NCBI GenBank assembly: GCA_005772955.1
Contig: SXID01000262.1
Span: forward strand, 1 to 36,076
Reading direction: 5' to 3'
Source: Planctomycetia bacterium
GTDB lineage: Bacteria; Planctomycetota; Planctomycetia; Gemmatales; Gemmataceae
DNA length: 36,076 bases
Shown here: positions 16,255-25,800 of the stretch, one piece after another
Layout: every line of letters starts with the position of its first letter
How positions within the stretch are numbered: the stretch's first letter is position 1
Notes under the pieces: model-generated
The model's database searches: none
Told to the model about the DNA's origin: nothing
What the model saw: the letters and a program-made list of their open reading frames with translations, nothing else
Made by a program: the position numbers and the translations under genes

Positions 16255-18108
16255 GTGCTCGGTCCGATCTTTTCGCGGGAACTCGTGACCGTGCCGCGGC
16301 GCAGCGGGCACTTCGCCCAGCGCATGGCTATCGTCGGCATGCTCGGCATCCTCGGCATCACCACGTGGCAGGCGACAATCGGGTTCTCCCGTGACGCCAC
16401 GCTCGGCGAGACCGCGAACTTCGGGCTGCTCCTGTTCCAGATCGTCGCGTTCGTGCAATTGCTCCTCACGCTGTTCTTCGCCACGCTCTCGGCCGCGAGC
16501 GCCGTCTCGCAAGAGAAGGACCGGCGCACGTTCGTGCTGCTCCTGCTCACGGACATGCGCGATTACGAGATCGTACTCGGAAAACTGGTCGGCGCACTAC
16601 TCCCGGTGCTGATTCTGCTGTTCGTCAGCGCGCCGGTACTTTCCATGCTCTTGTTGCTCGGTGGGATCAGCCCCGAACAGGTACTTCAAGCAGAACTGGT
16701 GCTGCTCGCGTCGGCTACCGTGGCCGGGTCGCTCGGTGGGTTGGTGGCGTTGTGGCGCGAGAAGACGTATCAGGCGCTCGCGCTCTCCGTACTCTTCCTC
16801 GTGCTGTACGTTTGCCTGTCGCAAGGCGTCGGTACAGTTGGGCCGCTCGTCGCGAGCGACACCGACTGGAGCAGCGTGCAGGCGTGGCTCGACCCATTCG
16901 TCGCGATGCAATCGGTCCTGGAACCGCCGACCGGCGAGTGGCAGGGGATCGCGCCCGCCTACGGCTTCGTACTGGTGATGGTCGTGCTATGCGCCGCGCT
17001 AAATGGGGTGGGCATCTGGAAGTTGCGGAAGTGGAATCCGAGCGGCGAGCCGATCATGCAGCGCGAGGGCGCAGAGGAGGCAATCAGGTCCGCGGCCGGG
17101 GAAGCGGACGAAAACGAGGAAGCCGAGAAGCGGGCGAAGGCACACGCCGCACCGGGCGAGGTGCGAGCGGTGTGGCCGAACCCTATCCTCTGGCGCGAAG
17201 TCCGCACGCTTGCTTACGGCCGGCGCCCGATGCTCGTAAAGCTCGCGTTTGGGATCGTGCTCACACTCATTCTGTACTTCGCCATCAGCGAACTAAACCG
17301 CCCTGGCGGGCGTCCCGGCTTCGCCGCGGCCTACGGCCTCGTCCCGGTCGCGGTGCTGAGTCTGCTCCTCGTCGCGGCGCAGGCGGTGACTTCGATCACC
17401 TCGGAGCGCGATGGCGGTGCGCTCGATGTGCTGCTCGTGACAGACGTTTCGCCAAAGGAATTCGTCTTCGGGAAGTTACTCGGAGTGTTGTACAACACGA
17501 AGGAATACATCATCCCGCCGCTGTTGCTCGCGGTGTTCTACGCGGTCCGCGGGGCGCTCGCGCGCACGCCACCGGGAACATCATCTGGCGAAGTCCTCGC
17601 GGCGAACGCCGGGCCGCTAGTCGCGGTCAGCGGGGCTATTGTCGTGCTGTTCGGGTTCGCGGTTGCGCTGGGGTTGCACGTGTCGCTCCGCATCTCGCAG
17701 AGTCGGCTTGCGATCGCGCACACGCTGGGCACCGTGTTCTTCCTTTCGGTTGGCACGCTTCTCAGCATCTATCTGATCGTCATCAACGGCGGCAGTTTCA
17801 GCAACCAGTGGTTCAGTTTCATTTCGTTCCTGGTTGTGGGTGTCGGCGGGTTGCTATACGTGCTGAATGCCGACCGCCCTTCCCCCGCGCTGACGCTCGC
17901 GAGCGTGGTGTGTCCGCTAGCGATGTTCTACTGCGTGGTGAACGTGTTGATCGGCGGGAAGCCGGGCACCGATGAATCGGCGGACCCGCTTATCCCATTC
18001 CTGATGCTCGGTGCCGCGTTCGGGTTCACCATTTACGCGATGCTGTTCCCGTTGGTTACCGAGTTCGATGTGTCACTTGGCCGCACCGCGCAGCCGAACG
18101 AAGGGTGA
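16255..18108 (+). CDS. ABC-2 type permease with internally duplicated halves
   Basis: This 617-residue multi-pass membrane protein looks like a fused pair of ABC-2 permease subunits. The first half starts GPIFSRELVTVPRR and contains ASAVSQEKDRRTFVLLLLTD followed by GKLVGAL. The second half starts NPILWREVRTLAYGRR and contains TSITSERDGGALDVLLVTD followed by GKLLGVL, so the two are homologous. A charged cytoplasmic linker (about 262-305) separates them. Each half has about six hydrophobic segments. The start is a GTG with AGAGGGGG just upstream (16242-16249). No ATPase gene is adjacent, so its partner must be encoded elsewhere. It probably exports or moves a lipid, polysaccharide or drug-like substrate. 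The neighbour upstream is divergent. Confidence 0.88.
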   Translation: MLGPIFSRELVTVPRRSGHFAQRMAIVGMLGILGITTWQATIGFSRDATLGETANFGLLLFQIVAFVQLLLTLFFATLSAASAVSQEKDRRTFVLLLLTDMRDYEIVLGKLVGALLPVLILLFVSAPVLSMLLLLGGISPEQVLQAELVLLASATVAGSLGGLVALWREKTYQALALSVLFLVLYVCLSQGVGTVGPLVASDTDWSSVQAWLDPFVAMQSVLEPPTGEWQGIAPAYGFVLVMVVLCAALNGVGIWKLRKWNPSGEPIMQREGAEEAIRSAAGEADENEEAEKRAKAHAAPGEVRAVWPNPILWREVRTLAYGRRPMLVKLAFGIVLTLILYFAISELNRPGGRPGFAAAYGLVPVAVLSLLLVAAQAVTSITSERDGGALDVLLVTDVSPKEFVFGKLLGVLYNTKEYIIPPLLLAVFYAVRGALARTPPGTSSGEVLAANAGPLVAVSGAIVVLFGFAVALGLHVSLRISQSRLAIAHTLGTVFFLSVGTLLSIYLIVINGGSFSNQWFSFISFLVVGVGGLLYVLNADRPSPALTLASVVCPLAMFYCVVNVLIGGKPGTDESADPLIPFLMLGAAFGFTIYAMLFPLVTEFDVSLGRTAQPNEG

Positions 18109-18122
18109 TAGAATTCAGAAGA

Positions 18123-18232
18123 CCGAGCCACGGATGAACCCAGATAAACACGGATCAGAAACAGAATCGCTTCGAATACGAACTGTTCTGTCTTCTTTGA
18201 CCCATGGTTCTCTGCGTTCATCCGTGGCTCGG
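18123..18232. repeat. Inverted repeat with CCACGGATGAAC arms
   Basis: A 17-base arm, CCGAGCCACGGATGAAC (18123-18139), is perfectly complementary to 18216-18232. Flanking AGAAGA/TCTTCT and an internal CAGAAACAG/CTGTTCTG pair extend the hairpin. The loop contains the related string AAACACGGAT. Arms of this composition are a dispersed intergenic repeat type in planctomycete-like genomes. It sits between the permease stop and the C45 gene and may terminate the permease transcript. Confidence 0.75.
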
Positions 18233-18260
18233 CTTCTTCTCGTTTTCGAGGAAGTCCGCA

Positions 18261-19397
18261 ATGAAGCGATTCGCGTGTCTCGTTGCTCTGCTTGTGTTCG
18301 CATCCCTCGCGCGGGGTGAGGAGCCGAAGTCGTTCCCGGCCGCGAAGCACGGCAAGGGCGAACTGAAATACGTCGAGAATGTGCCGTTGCTGGTCGTGAA
18401 GGGCAAGCCGGCGGAGATGGGCGAGCAGTTCGGCAAGCTCGCGATTCTGAACGCTCCGGGCCTCACCGACCTGCACAAGCAGTTCCTCGAAGACGCGGGG
18501 CAGACCAAGTTCTACCCATTTCTCGAAGGTATGTCGAAGAAGCTGAAGCCAAACTTCCCGGCGCACATCGCGACCGAACTGGAGTCCGCCGCAAAGGCAT
18601 CCGGGCGCGAGGAAGGGCTGCTGCTGTTCGCCAACACCATCGCCGACCTGACGAGCGGCTTGGGGTGTTCCACGATCATCGTGGAGAAGGATCGCAGCAA
18701 GACGGGCGCACCGATCTTCGGGCGCAACTTCGACTGGCAACCGACCAAGGGCATCACGGAACACACGCTGGTCGTGGTCTACAAGGGCGAAGGCAAGCGG
18801 GCGTTCGCCGCGATGACCGTCAGCCCAATCACGGGCGTCATTAGCGGCATGAACGACGCCGGGTTGTGCGTCACCATCAACGAGATCAGCATCAAGCGGA
18901 GCAAGGACAAGCCCGAGTTCAACTGGAAGGGCACACCGCTGTTGCTGACCTTCCGCCGCGTCTTGGAAGAGTGCGCGACCGTGTCCGAGGCGGAAAAGCT
19001 CCTGCGCGACCTCCCCCGAACCACGACCTGTTGCATGACGATCTGCGACAAGAGCGGCGGCGCGGTGTTCGAGTTGACGCCGAACAATCTGGAAGTGCGC
19101 AAACACGTGAACGGCGTGTGCTGCTGTACAAATCACTTCCGCAGCGACGCGCTGAGTGTGACAACAAAATGCGATCGCTACGATGCTCTCTCCCCACTCC
19201 AGAACAAGGACGCGGCGAAACTCAGTGTGAAGGACGTGTTCGCGGAACTGGACAAAGTTCAGCAGGGGAAACATACGCTACAGTGCATGGTTTTCGAGCC
19301 AGTTGAGCGTGTGTTGCACCTCGCCTACGGCACCGGCTCCGCGACCAGAATCGCTCCGGTGAAACTGGAGTTGGGCAAGATGTTCGACGAGAAGTAG
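18261..19397 (+). CDS. Exported C45 / acyl-CoA:6-APA acyltransferase-like Ntn hydrolase
   Basis: This 378-residue protein begins with a Sec-type signal peptide (MKRFACLVALLVFASLARG), so it is predicted to be exported. The mature part resembles the peptidase C45 family (isopenicillin N acyltransferase-like, linear amide C-N hydrolases). The likely self-cleavage site is Gly-Cys in SGLGCSTII, with nucleophile C136. It is followed by the conserved GRNFDW at 154-159, and by GMNDAGLCVTINEI. These are the features of autocatalytically processed N-terminal-nucleophile enzymes, which hydrolyse or transfer amide bonds of small molecules; the substrate here is unknown. Several cysteines (CCMTIC, CCCTNH) are notable. 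GAGGAAG at 18249-18255 precedes ATG 18261; the open frame extends 19 codons upstream, but only this start gives the signal peptide. Confidence 0.88.
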   Translation: MKRFACLVALLVFASLARGEEPKSFPAAKHGKGELKYVENVPLLVVKGKPAEMGEQFGKLAILNAPGLTDLHKQFLEDAGQTKFYPFLEGMSKKLKPNFPAHIATELESAAKASGREEGLLLFANTIADLTSGLGCSTIIVEKDRSKTGAPIFGRNFDWQPTKGITEHTLVVVYKGEGKRAFAAMTVSPITGVISGMNDAGLCVTINEISIKRSKDKPEFNWKGTPLLLTFRRVLEECATVSEAEKLLRDLPRTTTCCMTICDKSGGAVFELTPNNLEVRKHVNGVCCCTNHFRSDALSVTTKCDRYDALSPLQNKDAAKLSVKDVFAELDKVQQGKHTLQCMVFEPVERVLHLAYGTGSATRIAPVKLELGKMFDEK

Positions 19398-19414
19398 TCC
19401 ATGAAAAGCCGCCC

Positions 19415-19455
19415 GCGGCTTCGCGTGTGGTCGCGCTCACGCCGGGCGAAGCCGC
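19415..19455. terminator. GC-rich hairpin after the C45 gene
   Basis: GCGGCTTCGC (19415-19424) is perfectly complementary to 19446-19455 with a 21-base loop. It lies in the 87-bp gap before the Rieske gene. It may be a terminator, or a decayed copy of the GCCGC-rich repeat family seen at 26036. Confidence 0.45.
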
Positions 19456-19484
19456 AACCGCCATTCCTGGCGTAAGGTGTCCCC

Positions 19485-20588
19485 ATGCCAACCGGTACAC
19501 TTCAAAATCTCCTTGCGGCGTTCGACCCCGAACTGCCGCTGGAGTGCGGAAGTACCATCCCGAACACGTGGTATACATCGCCCGAAGTTTATGCGCTCGA
19601 ACGCGACGCGGTGTTTACTCGCACGTGGCAAATGGTCGGGCGCTGCGAACAAGTGGCGAAGCCGGGACAGTTCCTCACGGCCGACATCGCGGGCGAACCG
19701 GTGTTGGTGGTTCGCGGTGAAGATGGCGCGCTTCGTGCGTTCTTCAACGTGTGTCGTCATCGTGCGGCACGTGTGTGCACCGAGGAGTGCGGAACCGCGA
19801 CGAAGCTCCGCTGCCACTATCATGGCTGGACGTACGACCTGAGCGGCCACCTGCGCGGCGTACCGGAGTTCGACGGCGTCGAAGGCTTCCGCCGTGAGGA
19901 CAACGGCCTACCGCCGGTCGAGGTCGCGGAGTGGGGTCAGTTCGTTTGGGTACACCTGACTCCGCCACGCGAATTGCTCCCCTCGTATCTGGGTCCGTTG
20001 GTGCCTTGGGCAGAGTCGCGGAGTGCGTTCGCGGGTTTGAAATGGTACGCACGGAAGAGTTACGACCTCGCGTGCAACTGGAAGGTGTACGCGGACAACT
20101 ACCTCGACGGCGGCTACCACGTGAACACGGTTCACCCAGCGCTCGCGGGCACGCTCGACTACCGCGAGTACCGCACCGTGCCCGACGGGAACACGGTTCT
20201 CCAGAGCGCGCCGACAAAGCCCGCGGAAGGCGACGCGGGCCGCACCCGCACCGGCGACGCGGCCTACTGGTGGCTGTACCCGAACTTCATGCTGAACGCC
20301 TACGCCGGCGTGATGGACACGAACCTCGTGCTTCCGCTCGGCGTGGACCGATGCCGCGTTTTGTTCGACTTCTACTTCGCCGAGTCGCTGACGGATGACT
20401 TCAAGCGGCAGAGCATTGAAGTAGCGGAGCAGGTGCAGCTTGAGGACATCGGCGTATGCGAAGAAGTGCAGCGCAACCTGCACAGCCGAAGTTACACGAC
20501 GGGGCGATTCAGCGTGAAACGCGAGAACGGCGCGTACCACTTCCACACGAAGTTGGGGCGTGTGCTACAAGAAGCGATCCGTGTTTAG
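19485..20588 (+). CDS. Rieske non-haem iron oxygenase, choline-monooxygenase-like
   Basis: This 367-residue protein is the large subunit type of ring-hydroxylating/choline monooxygenases. The Rieske [2Fe-2S] motif is C90-x-H92 ... C110-x2-H113 (CHYHGW). The mononuclear iron site is in DNYLDGGYHVNTVHPAL, with H212 and H217 as ligands. The DNYLDGGYH wording is what plant choline monooxygenase and bacterial relatives such as glycine-betaine oxygenases show, hinting at a quaternary-ammonium or similar small substrate. No signal peptide; cytoplasmic. No ferredoxin or reductase gene lies next to it, so electrons must come from a partner elsewhere. TAAGGTG at 19473-19479 supports ATG 19485. The substrate assignment is inference. 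Confidence 0.9.
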   Translation: MPTGTLQNLLAAFDPELPLECGSTIPNTWYTSPEVYALERDAVFTRTWQMVGRCEQVAKPGQFLTADIAGEPVLVVRGEDGALRAFFNVCRHRAARVCTEECGTATKLRCHYHGWTYDLSGHLRGVPEFDGVEGFRREDNGLPPVEVAEWGQFVWVHLTPPRELLPSYLGPLVPWAESRSAFAGLKWYARKSYDLACNWKVYADNYLDGGYHVNTVHPALAGTLDYREYRTVPDGNTVLQSAPTKPAEGDAGRTRTGDAAYWWLYPNFMLNAYAGVMDTNLVLPLGVDRCRVLFDFYFAESLTDDFKRQSIEVAEQVQLEDIGVCEEVQRNLHSRSYTTGRFSVKRENGAYHFHTKLGRVLQEAIRV

Positions 20589-20636
20589 CGTGCGACCCTG
20601 CGGGTCGCCGCTCCATTGTGCGAAGGGGTTTCATTC

Positions 20637-21611
20637 GTGGGCGAAGAGGCGGCAAAGTTTCGATCCGGTCTGGCGTTCGGTCTGATCGCGTACCTGTGGT
20701 GGGGGTTGGTGCCGCTGTACTTCGCCGCGCTTGCCACGTTCGGTGTGCCGGCGTGGGAGATCCTCGCGCACCGCATCGCGTGGTCGCTCCCCATCATGAT
20801 TCTGCTCACGATGGTTGTCGCGGGCTGGAGCGACGTCTGGCGCGTTCTGCGATCGCGCAAGCTCGTCCTCACGCTCCTGCTGTCGTCCACGTTCCTCGCG
20901 GTCAACTGGCTCATCTACATCTACGCGACCGTCACCGGGCGCGTGGTCGAAGCGAGCCTCGGCTACTACATGATGCCGCTTGTGAATGCAGCGCTCGCCC
21001 CGATCTTCCTGAAAGAGAAACTGCGCCCGGCACACTATCCGGCGCTCGCGATGGTCGCGATTGGTGTGGCGATCCCATTCGTGTGGAAAGGGAATTTCAC
21101 CTGGATCGCGGTCGCGCTGCCGATCACGTTCGGGCTGTACGGGCTGGTGCGGAAGAAAGTCGCGGTCGAGAGCATGACCGGCCTCACGGTCGAAACACTG
21201 CTGATGCTCCTGCCATCGCTCGGCTTCCTCCTCTACCTCTCGGCGCACGAGCAGAACCACATGACGTCGAACGACTGGGGTCTGAACGCGCTGCTCGCGT
21301 TCAGCGGCATCGTCACTGTGGTGCCGCTGCTCACGTTCACCCTCTCGCTGCGCCGGTTGCCACTCCTGGCGATCAGCTTCTTGCAGTTCTTGTCGCCCAC
21401 GGTGCAAATGCTGATCGCGATCACCTGGCTCGGCGAATCGCTCACATCGGAACGAATCGCCGCGTTCGTCTGCGTGTGGACGGCCGTGCTGATCTTTATT
21501 GCGGATGCTCTGTGGCAAGCACGCCAGAATCGCCGCGCCTCGTGTCGCATTGACCCCGGAGGTCTCACACCACAATTCGGTGTACTTCCGACTGCGGTTC
21601 CCCACCGGTGA
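20637..21611 (+). CDS. rarD: RarD/EamA-family drug/metabolite exporter
   Basis: This protein of about 324 residues is a ten-helix EamA transporter of the RarD branch. The RarD pattern is clear: GLIAYLWWGLVPLYFAAL at the N-terminus, EILAHRIAWSLPIM, NWLIYIYATVTGRVVEASLGYYMMPLVNAALA, FLKEKLRPAHY and the C-terminal SFLQFLSPTVQMLIAITWLGESLT. RarD proteins were named for chloramphenicol sensitivity, but their natural substrates are uncertain. The start at GTG 20637 is preferred because AAGGGG (20623-20628) lies eight bases before it. A TTG at 20616 is also in frame. The stop is only 48 bp after the Rieske gene's stop to this start, so the two may be co-transcribed. The last 47 bp overlap the end of the convergent M24 gene and add about 15 non-conserved residues. 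Confidence 0.93.
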   Translation: MGEEAAKFRSGLAFGLIAYLWWGLVPLYFAALATFGVPAWEILAHRIAWSLPIMILLTMVVAGWSDVWRVLRSRKLVLTLLLSSTFLAVNWLIYIYATVTGRVVEASLGYYMMPLVNAALAPIFLKEKLRPAHYPALAMVAIGVAIPFVWKGNFTWIAVALPITFGLYGLVRKKVAVESMTGLTVETLLMLLPSLGFLLYLSAHEQNHMTSNDWGLNALLAFSGIVTVVPLLTFTLSLRRLPLLAISFLQFLSPTVQMLIAITWLGESLTSERIAAFVCVWTAVLIFIADALWQARQNRRASCRIDPGGLTPQFGVLPTAVPHR

Positions 21612-22746
21612 CGTGAACCTTGCCAGCCGCGTCGATGTACACGTCCACCTCGCTCCGCACACCGAACTCGGGAAGGTAGATTCCCGGTTCGATACTGAAG
21701 CACGTACGCGGAATGATGCGACGATCCTCACGCGTCTCTAGCCCGTCAATGTGCGCGCCATTGCCGTGAACCTCCTGCCCGATGTTGTGCCCGGTGCGAT
21801 GCGTGTAGTGATCGCCGTACCCCGCGTTCTCGATTACCGCACGGGTCGCGTTGTCCACTTCCCAACCGAGTAACGGCTTGCCGGCCGCGAACGTGTCCTT
21901 CACCTTCTTGATGCCCGCGTCGCGGGCCGCGGCCACGATGTTGAACACCTTCGTGTACTGCTCCGGCACGCTGTCGCCGACATACGCGACGCGGGTGTAA
22001 TCCGCGTACACCGCTCGCGGGCGGACCATCTTCGCCCACAGGTCGATGAGCACGAACGACCCCTTCTGAATCGGCGTGTCGGTCGCGACTGCGGTGTCGA
22101 AGTGCGGGTCGCCACTGTGCGGGCCGACGCCCACGATCGGCGGGCTGTAGGTCGTCATTCCGCTATCCGCAAAGTGTTTCATGATGCGTGCCTGTACTAC
22201 GGTTTCCAGGACCGATCCCTTCGCCTTGATCTCATCCGCGATGAACTTGAAGGCCACGTCGTAAGCGTCGCGGCACAACTTCGCGGCCTCGAAGTGCGAC
22301 TTCTCCTGGTCCGCGTCCCACACCGCCTCGAATTGCTGAATGAGGTCGCCTGACCCAACAACCGCGCATCCGAACGACTTCACGAGTTCGATGGTGCCCG
22401 CATCCACGCGGCCGATGTACGGGTTCGCGTTACGCTCGCTGTACTCCATCGCGACGCGCTTCGCCCCGCTGACGAGCGACCCAACGCCGGCTTCGAGGTC
22501 TTGCCACCTGCGGTACACGGTCTTGTTCGCGCCGGGTAAGTGATCGAGCGACGACGGTTCGATGGCGTGAACCAGCTTCTTCGGTTCGCCGTTGGCGGGG
22601 ACGAAGTAGAACCACCGCCGCGATAGCTTCGGGTTTACGTCCGCGACGCGCTGCGCGAGCACGTTGATGCCGCGGAAATCGTACAGCAGCCAGCCGTCGA
22701 AACCAGCTTCACGAATCGCGGCTTGAACGGCGGACAGGTCGAACAT
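21565..22746 (-). CDS. M24-family metallopeptidase (Xaa-Pro aminopeptidase type)
   Basis: This 393-residue protein has an N-terminal creatinase/prolidase-type domain (about 1-135) and a pita-bread catalytic domain. All five metal ligands of an active M24 peptidase are visible: D235 (LIDLWAK), D249 (YADYTR), H320 (HRTGHNIG), E353 (SIEPGIY) and E366 (RSEVDVYI). This argues for a dinuclear-metal aminopeptidase of the Xaa-Pro type and against creatinase, which lacks the metal site. No signal peptide; cytoplasmic. AAGGAG seven bases before ATG 22746 supports the start. It is convergent with and overlaps rarD, and divergent from the cytochrome gene. Confidence 0.92.
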   Translation of the reverse strand: MFDLSAVQAAIREAGFDGWLLYDFRGINVLAQRVADVNPKLSRRWFYFVPANGEPKKLVHAIEPSSLDHLPGANKTVYRRWQDLEAGVGSLVSGAKRVAMEYSERNANPYIGRVDAGTIELVKSFGCAVVGSGDLIQQFEAVWDADQEKSHFEAAKLCRDAYDVAFKFIADEIKAKGSVLETVVQARIMKHFADSGMTTYSPPIVGVGPHSGDPHFDTAVATDTPIQKGSFVLIDLWAKMVRPRAVYADYTRVAYVGDSVPEQYTKVFNIVAAARDAGIKKVKDTFAAGKPLLGWEVDNATRAVIENAGYGDHYTHRTGHNIGQEVHGNGAHIDGLETREDRRIIPRTCFSIEPGIYLPEFGVRSEVDVYIDAAGKVHVTGGEPQSEVHRIVV

Positions 22747-22796
22747 GATGGCTCCTTCGCTCGCTTTTGAGGGGCAGCTAAACTAGCTGATTCCAC

Positions 22797-22824
22797 TTGC
22801 GAGTGCCACCATCATCGGGATAAT
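22797..22824 (+). promoter_or_regulatory. Possible sigma-70-like promoter for the PA14 cytochrome gene
   Basis: TTGCGA (22797-22802) and GATAAT (22819-22824) are separated by 16 bases in the 121-bp divergent gap, about 44 bases before ATG 22868. The gap is locally AT-richer than its surroundings. Planctomycete promoter rules are poorly known, so this is a candidate only. Confidence 0.35.
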
Positions 22825-22867
22825 CAACTATTCGCACTACCCTACCTAACTGAAGCCTACCACCCCA

Positions 22868-25800
22868 ATGCGATACCGCTACTTCCTCCTCGCGCTCGCC
22901 ACGCTCTCTCTGACGACGGCAGCACGTGCGGTCGAACCGGCCGACCTGAAACCCGGTCTCGTCGCGACGTACAGCGACGTGAAAGACGGCGCCAAATCGC
23001 CCTCAGTGACGCGACTGGAGCCAACGGTCGCGCTCACGCTCGCGTCAAAGGCCGAAACCACGCACCCGGCGCTCGAAACTGGTGGTCTAATGACGTGGAA
23101 GGGGCACATCAACATCGCGCGCCGCGGGTCGTACACGTTCTCAAGCACCGTGCGCGGCGGGCGACTCGTCGTGAAAGTCGGCGGCAAGGAGGTACTCGAT
23201 GCGAACTCGTCCGGCGAACCGGTCGTCAACAAAACCGGGCCGGAGAACACGTTCGAGGGCGGCGTGGAAACCTTCGAAGCGACGTTCACACGCGTGATGA
23301 GCGACGCCGGATCGCGTGTCGAACTCTTTTGGCAGGGGGCGAGTTTCATCAAGGAACCGGTGCCGGCGCAGTTCTTCGGCCACCTCGCGAAGGATCGACC
23401 GAAGGAGTTCGCGACCGACAACGCGCTCGCCCACGGCAGGTTCAAGTTTGAGGAACTCGCGTGCGTGAAGTGCCACCGCCCAGGCGCCAACGATCGAATG
23501 GCGAAGACCCTCGTCGAACACGGCGCACCGAACCTGACCGACATCGCGAAGCGCGCGTACCCAGGCTGGATCTACACCTGGCTCGATGACCCCTCGAAGC
23601 TCCGGGCACACACCACCATGCCGCGCACATTCGGGAACGACGAAGCAGGCGCCGCCGAGCGCTACGCGGTCACGCAGTACCTCGTCTCGCTTTCTGGGAA
23701 GCCGCTCGACGTCTACAAACTGCCTACCGTTCCGCCCAACAACATCAAGCAAAGCATGGACCGCGGACGTGTACTGTACAGCGTGACCGGGTGCGCCGCG
23801 TGCCATTCGGACCCGCTGCCCAAGAAGAAGAAGGACGACGACGAGGAGAAAGAACCGCTCGCGCCGACCGATTACGTGTACGGTGTCGGCACGCTGAGCG
23901 GCCCTACCCCGAAGTACAGCCTCGGCGGTCTCGGCGGAAAGTTCCGCCCGGAGACTCTCGCGGCGTACCTTCAGAACCCGCTGAAGTCGAACCCGCACGG
24001 CCGCATGCCGAACCTGAACCTGAGCGCCTCCGAAGCCACCGACATCGCGATCTTTCTGTGCCGCGTCCCCGACGAACACGTGACGCCGGACAAGGTTCCT
24101 GTTCCGAGGATGACCGCGCTCGAAATCGGCAAGAAAGTGTACGAGGAACACTACGGCTTGAAGGCCCGCGACGAGATCGCGGCGCTGGAGAAACTCGCCG
24201 CGGACAAGCAGTGGCTCGCTGTCGGCCGCACGCTCTCCGACGTAAAAGGTTGCATCAACTGCCACACCATCGAAGTGGGCGGGAAAGCGCGTCAACCGCT
24301 AGACGCGTTCCCGCAGTTGGCCGACATCAAGAAGGCCGGTGAAAAGGGCTGTCTCGACGTGCGCCCCGACGCGGCAAGAGTGGCCCGCTATCCGCTGGTG
24401 CCTGCCGAACGCGAGGCGCTGCTCGCGTTCGTGAAGGACGGCCTCACCGGGGCTGGCTCATCTGCGCCAGCGTATCAGGCGCGGGTCGCGTTGCGGCGGT
24501 TCAACTGCCTCAACTGCCACACACGCGATGGCGAAGGCGGCATCCCAACCGAACTCGCGGACCAGATGCGGCTGCTCGAAAAAGTCGAGAACGCGGACGA
24601 CGTGCGGCCGCCCGTACTCACCGGTGTCGGCCACAAGACACGCACGAGTTGGCTAAAGTCGGTACTCACGCAGAGCGGCCGTGCCCGCCCGTGGATGCAG
24701 TTACGGATGCCGCAATACGGCGAGCCAAACGTCGGGTTCCTGCCCGAAGCCATCGCGTCGCTCGAGGGAACGGTGACCGACGATCAGGTTCACGTTGTCG
24801 AGCGTACCGCCGCGAAAATCGCCGCAGGGCGCAACATCGTTGGCAAGGGCGGTCTGGGATGCATCTCCTGCCATGACATCGGCGGCGTCGCGAACACCGG
24901 CACACGCGGACCCGAACTCGCAACGATCAACCAACGCGTGCGCTACGAGTGGTACGAGCGATGGTTGAGCCAGCCCCTTCGAATGGCGCCAGGCACACGA
25001 ATGCCGCAAGCGTTCGTGGACGGCAAATCAACGCTCTCGACCGCGTTCAACGGAAGCCCGCACCTGCAAGCCGAAGCGATGTGGGCCTACCTCGCGCTCG
25101 GTCCAGGGCCGGGGTTTCCGCTGCCCGACGGCCTTGAACCGCCGAAGGGACTGGTGATCGCGGTGAAAGACCGGCCAGAAGTGTTGCGCACGTTCATGCC
25201 GGATGCGGGGAGCAAGGGCATCGCGGTCGGCTATCCGGGTTACGTGTCGATCGCGTTCAGCGCGGACCAGTGCCGCACCGCGTACGCGTGGAGCGGGAAC
25301 TTTCTTGACGCAACACCCGTGTGGAACAATCGCGGCGGCAACCCGGCGAAGTTGCTCGGACAGAAGTTCTGGACCGCCGCGCCCGGTCACCCGTGGGGGC
25401 TGACGAAGTCTGGCGCCGAGCCGCCGGACTTCCTGGCACGCGCGAACAACCCCGCGTTCGGTCTCCCCTTACCGCTCGAACCGGCCCGCATCTACGACGG
25501 CCCGATGGCGGTCAAATTCGACGGCTACAGTCTCGACAAGGACGGCAAGCCAACGTTCCGCTACCGGCTCGATGAGACGTTCAAGGGACCAGAGCTCGCG
25601 GTCGCGGAGACGCCATTCCCCCTGAAGGGGTTGCTCCCGACCGGCTTGGGGCGCAAGTTTGAGGTCGCGATTCCCGGTAACTATCAGGCGTGGTTCCTCG
25701 CGGGTTCCACCAACAAGGAAGCGCGTCTCTTCGACGTGGCCGGAAAGCCGATCAAGCTCGACCTGAAAGCAGAAGAGGTCACCGCGCCCGCGACCGCGCG

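Noticed and set aside
18033-19274. 413-codon minus-strand open frame over the C45 gene
   Set aside because: Antisense to a gene with a signal peptide and clear catalytic motifs; its own translation has no recognisable family.
20456-21731. Long open frames (plus 20456-21553, minus 20631-21731) over rarD
   Set aside because: Both are low-complexity arginine-rich shadows of the RarD frame.
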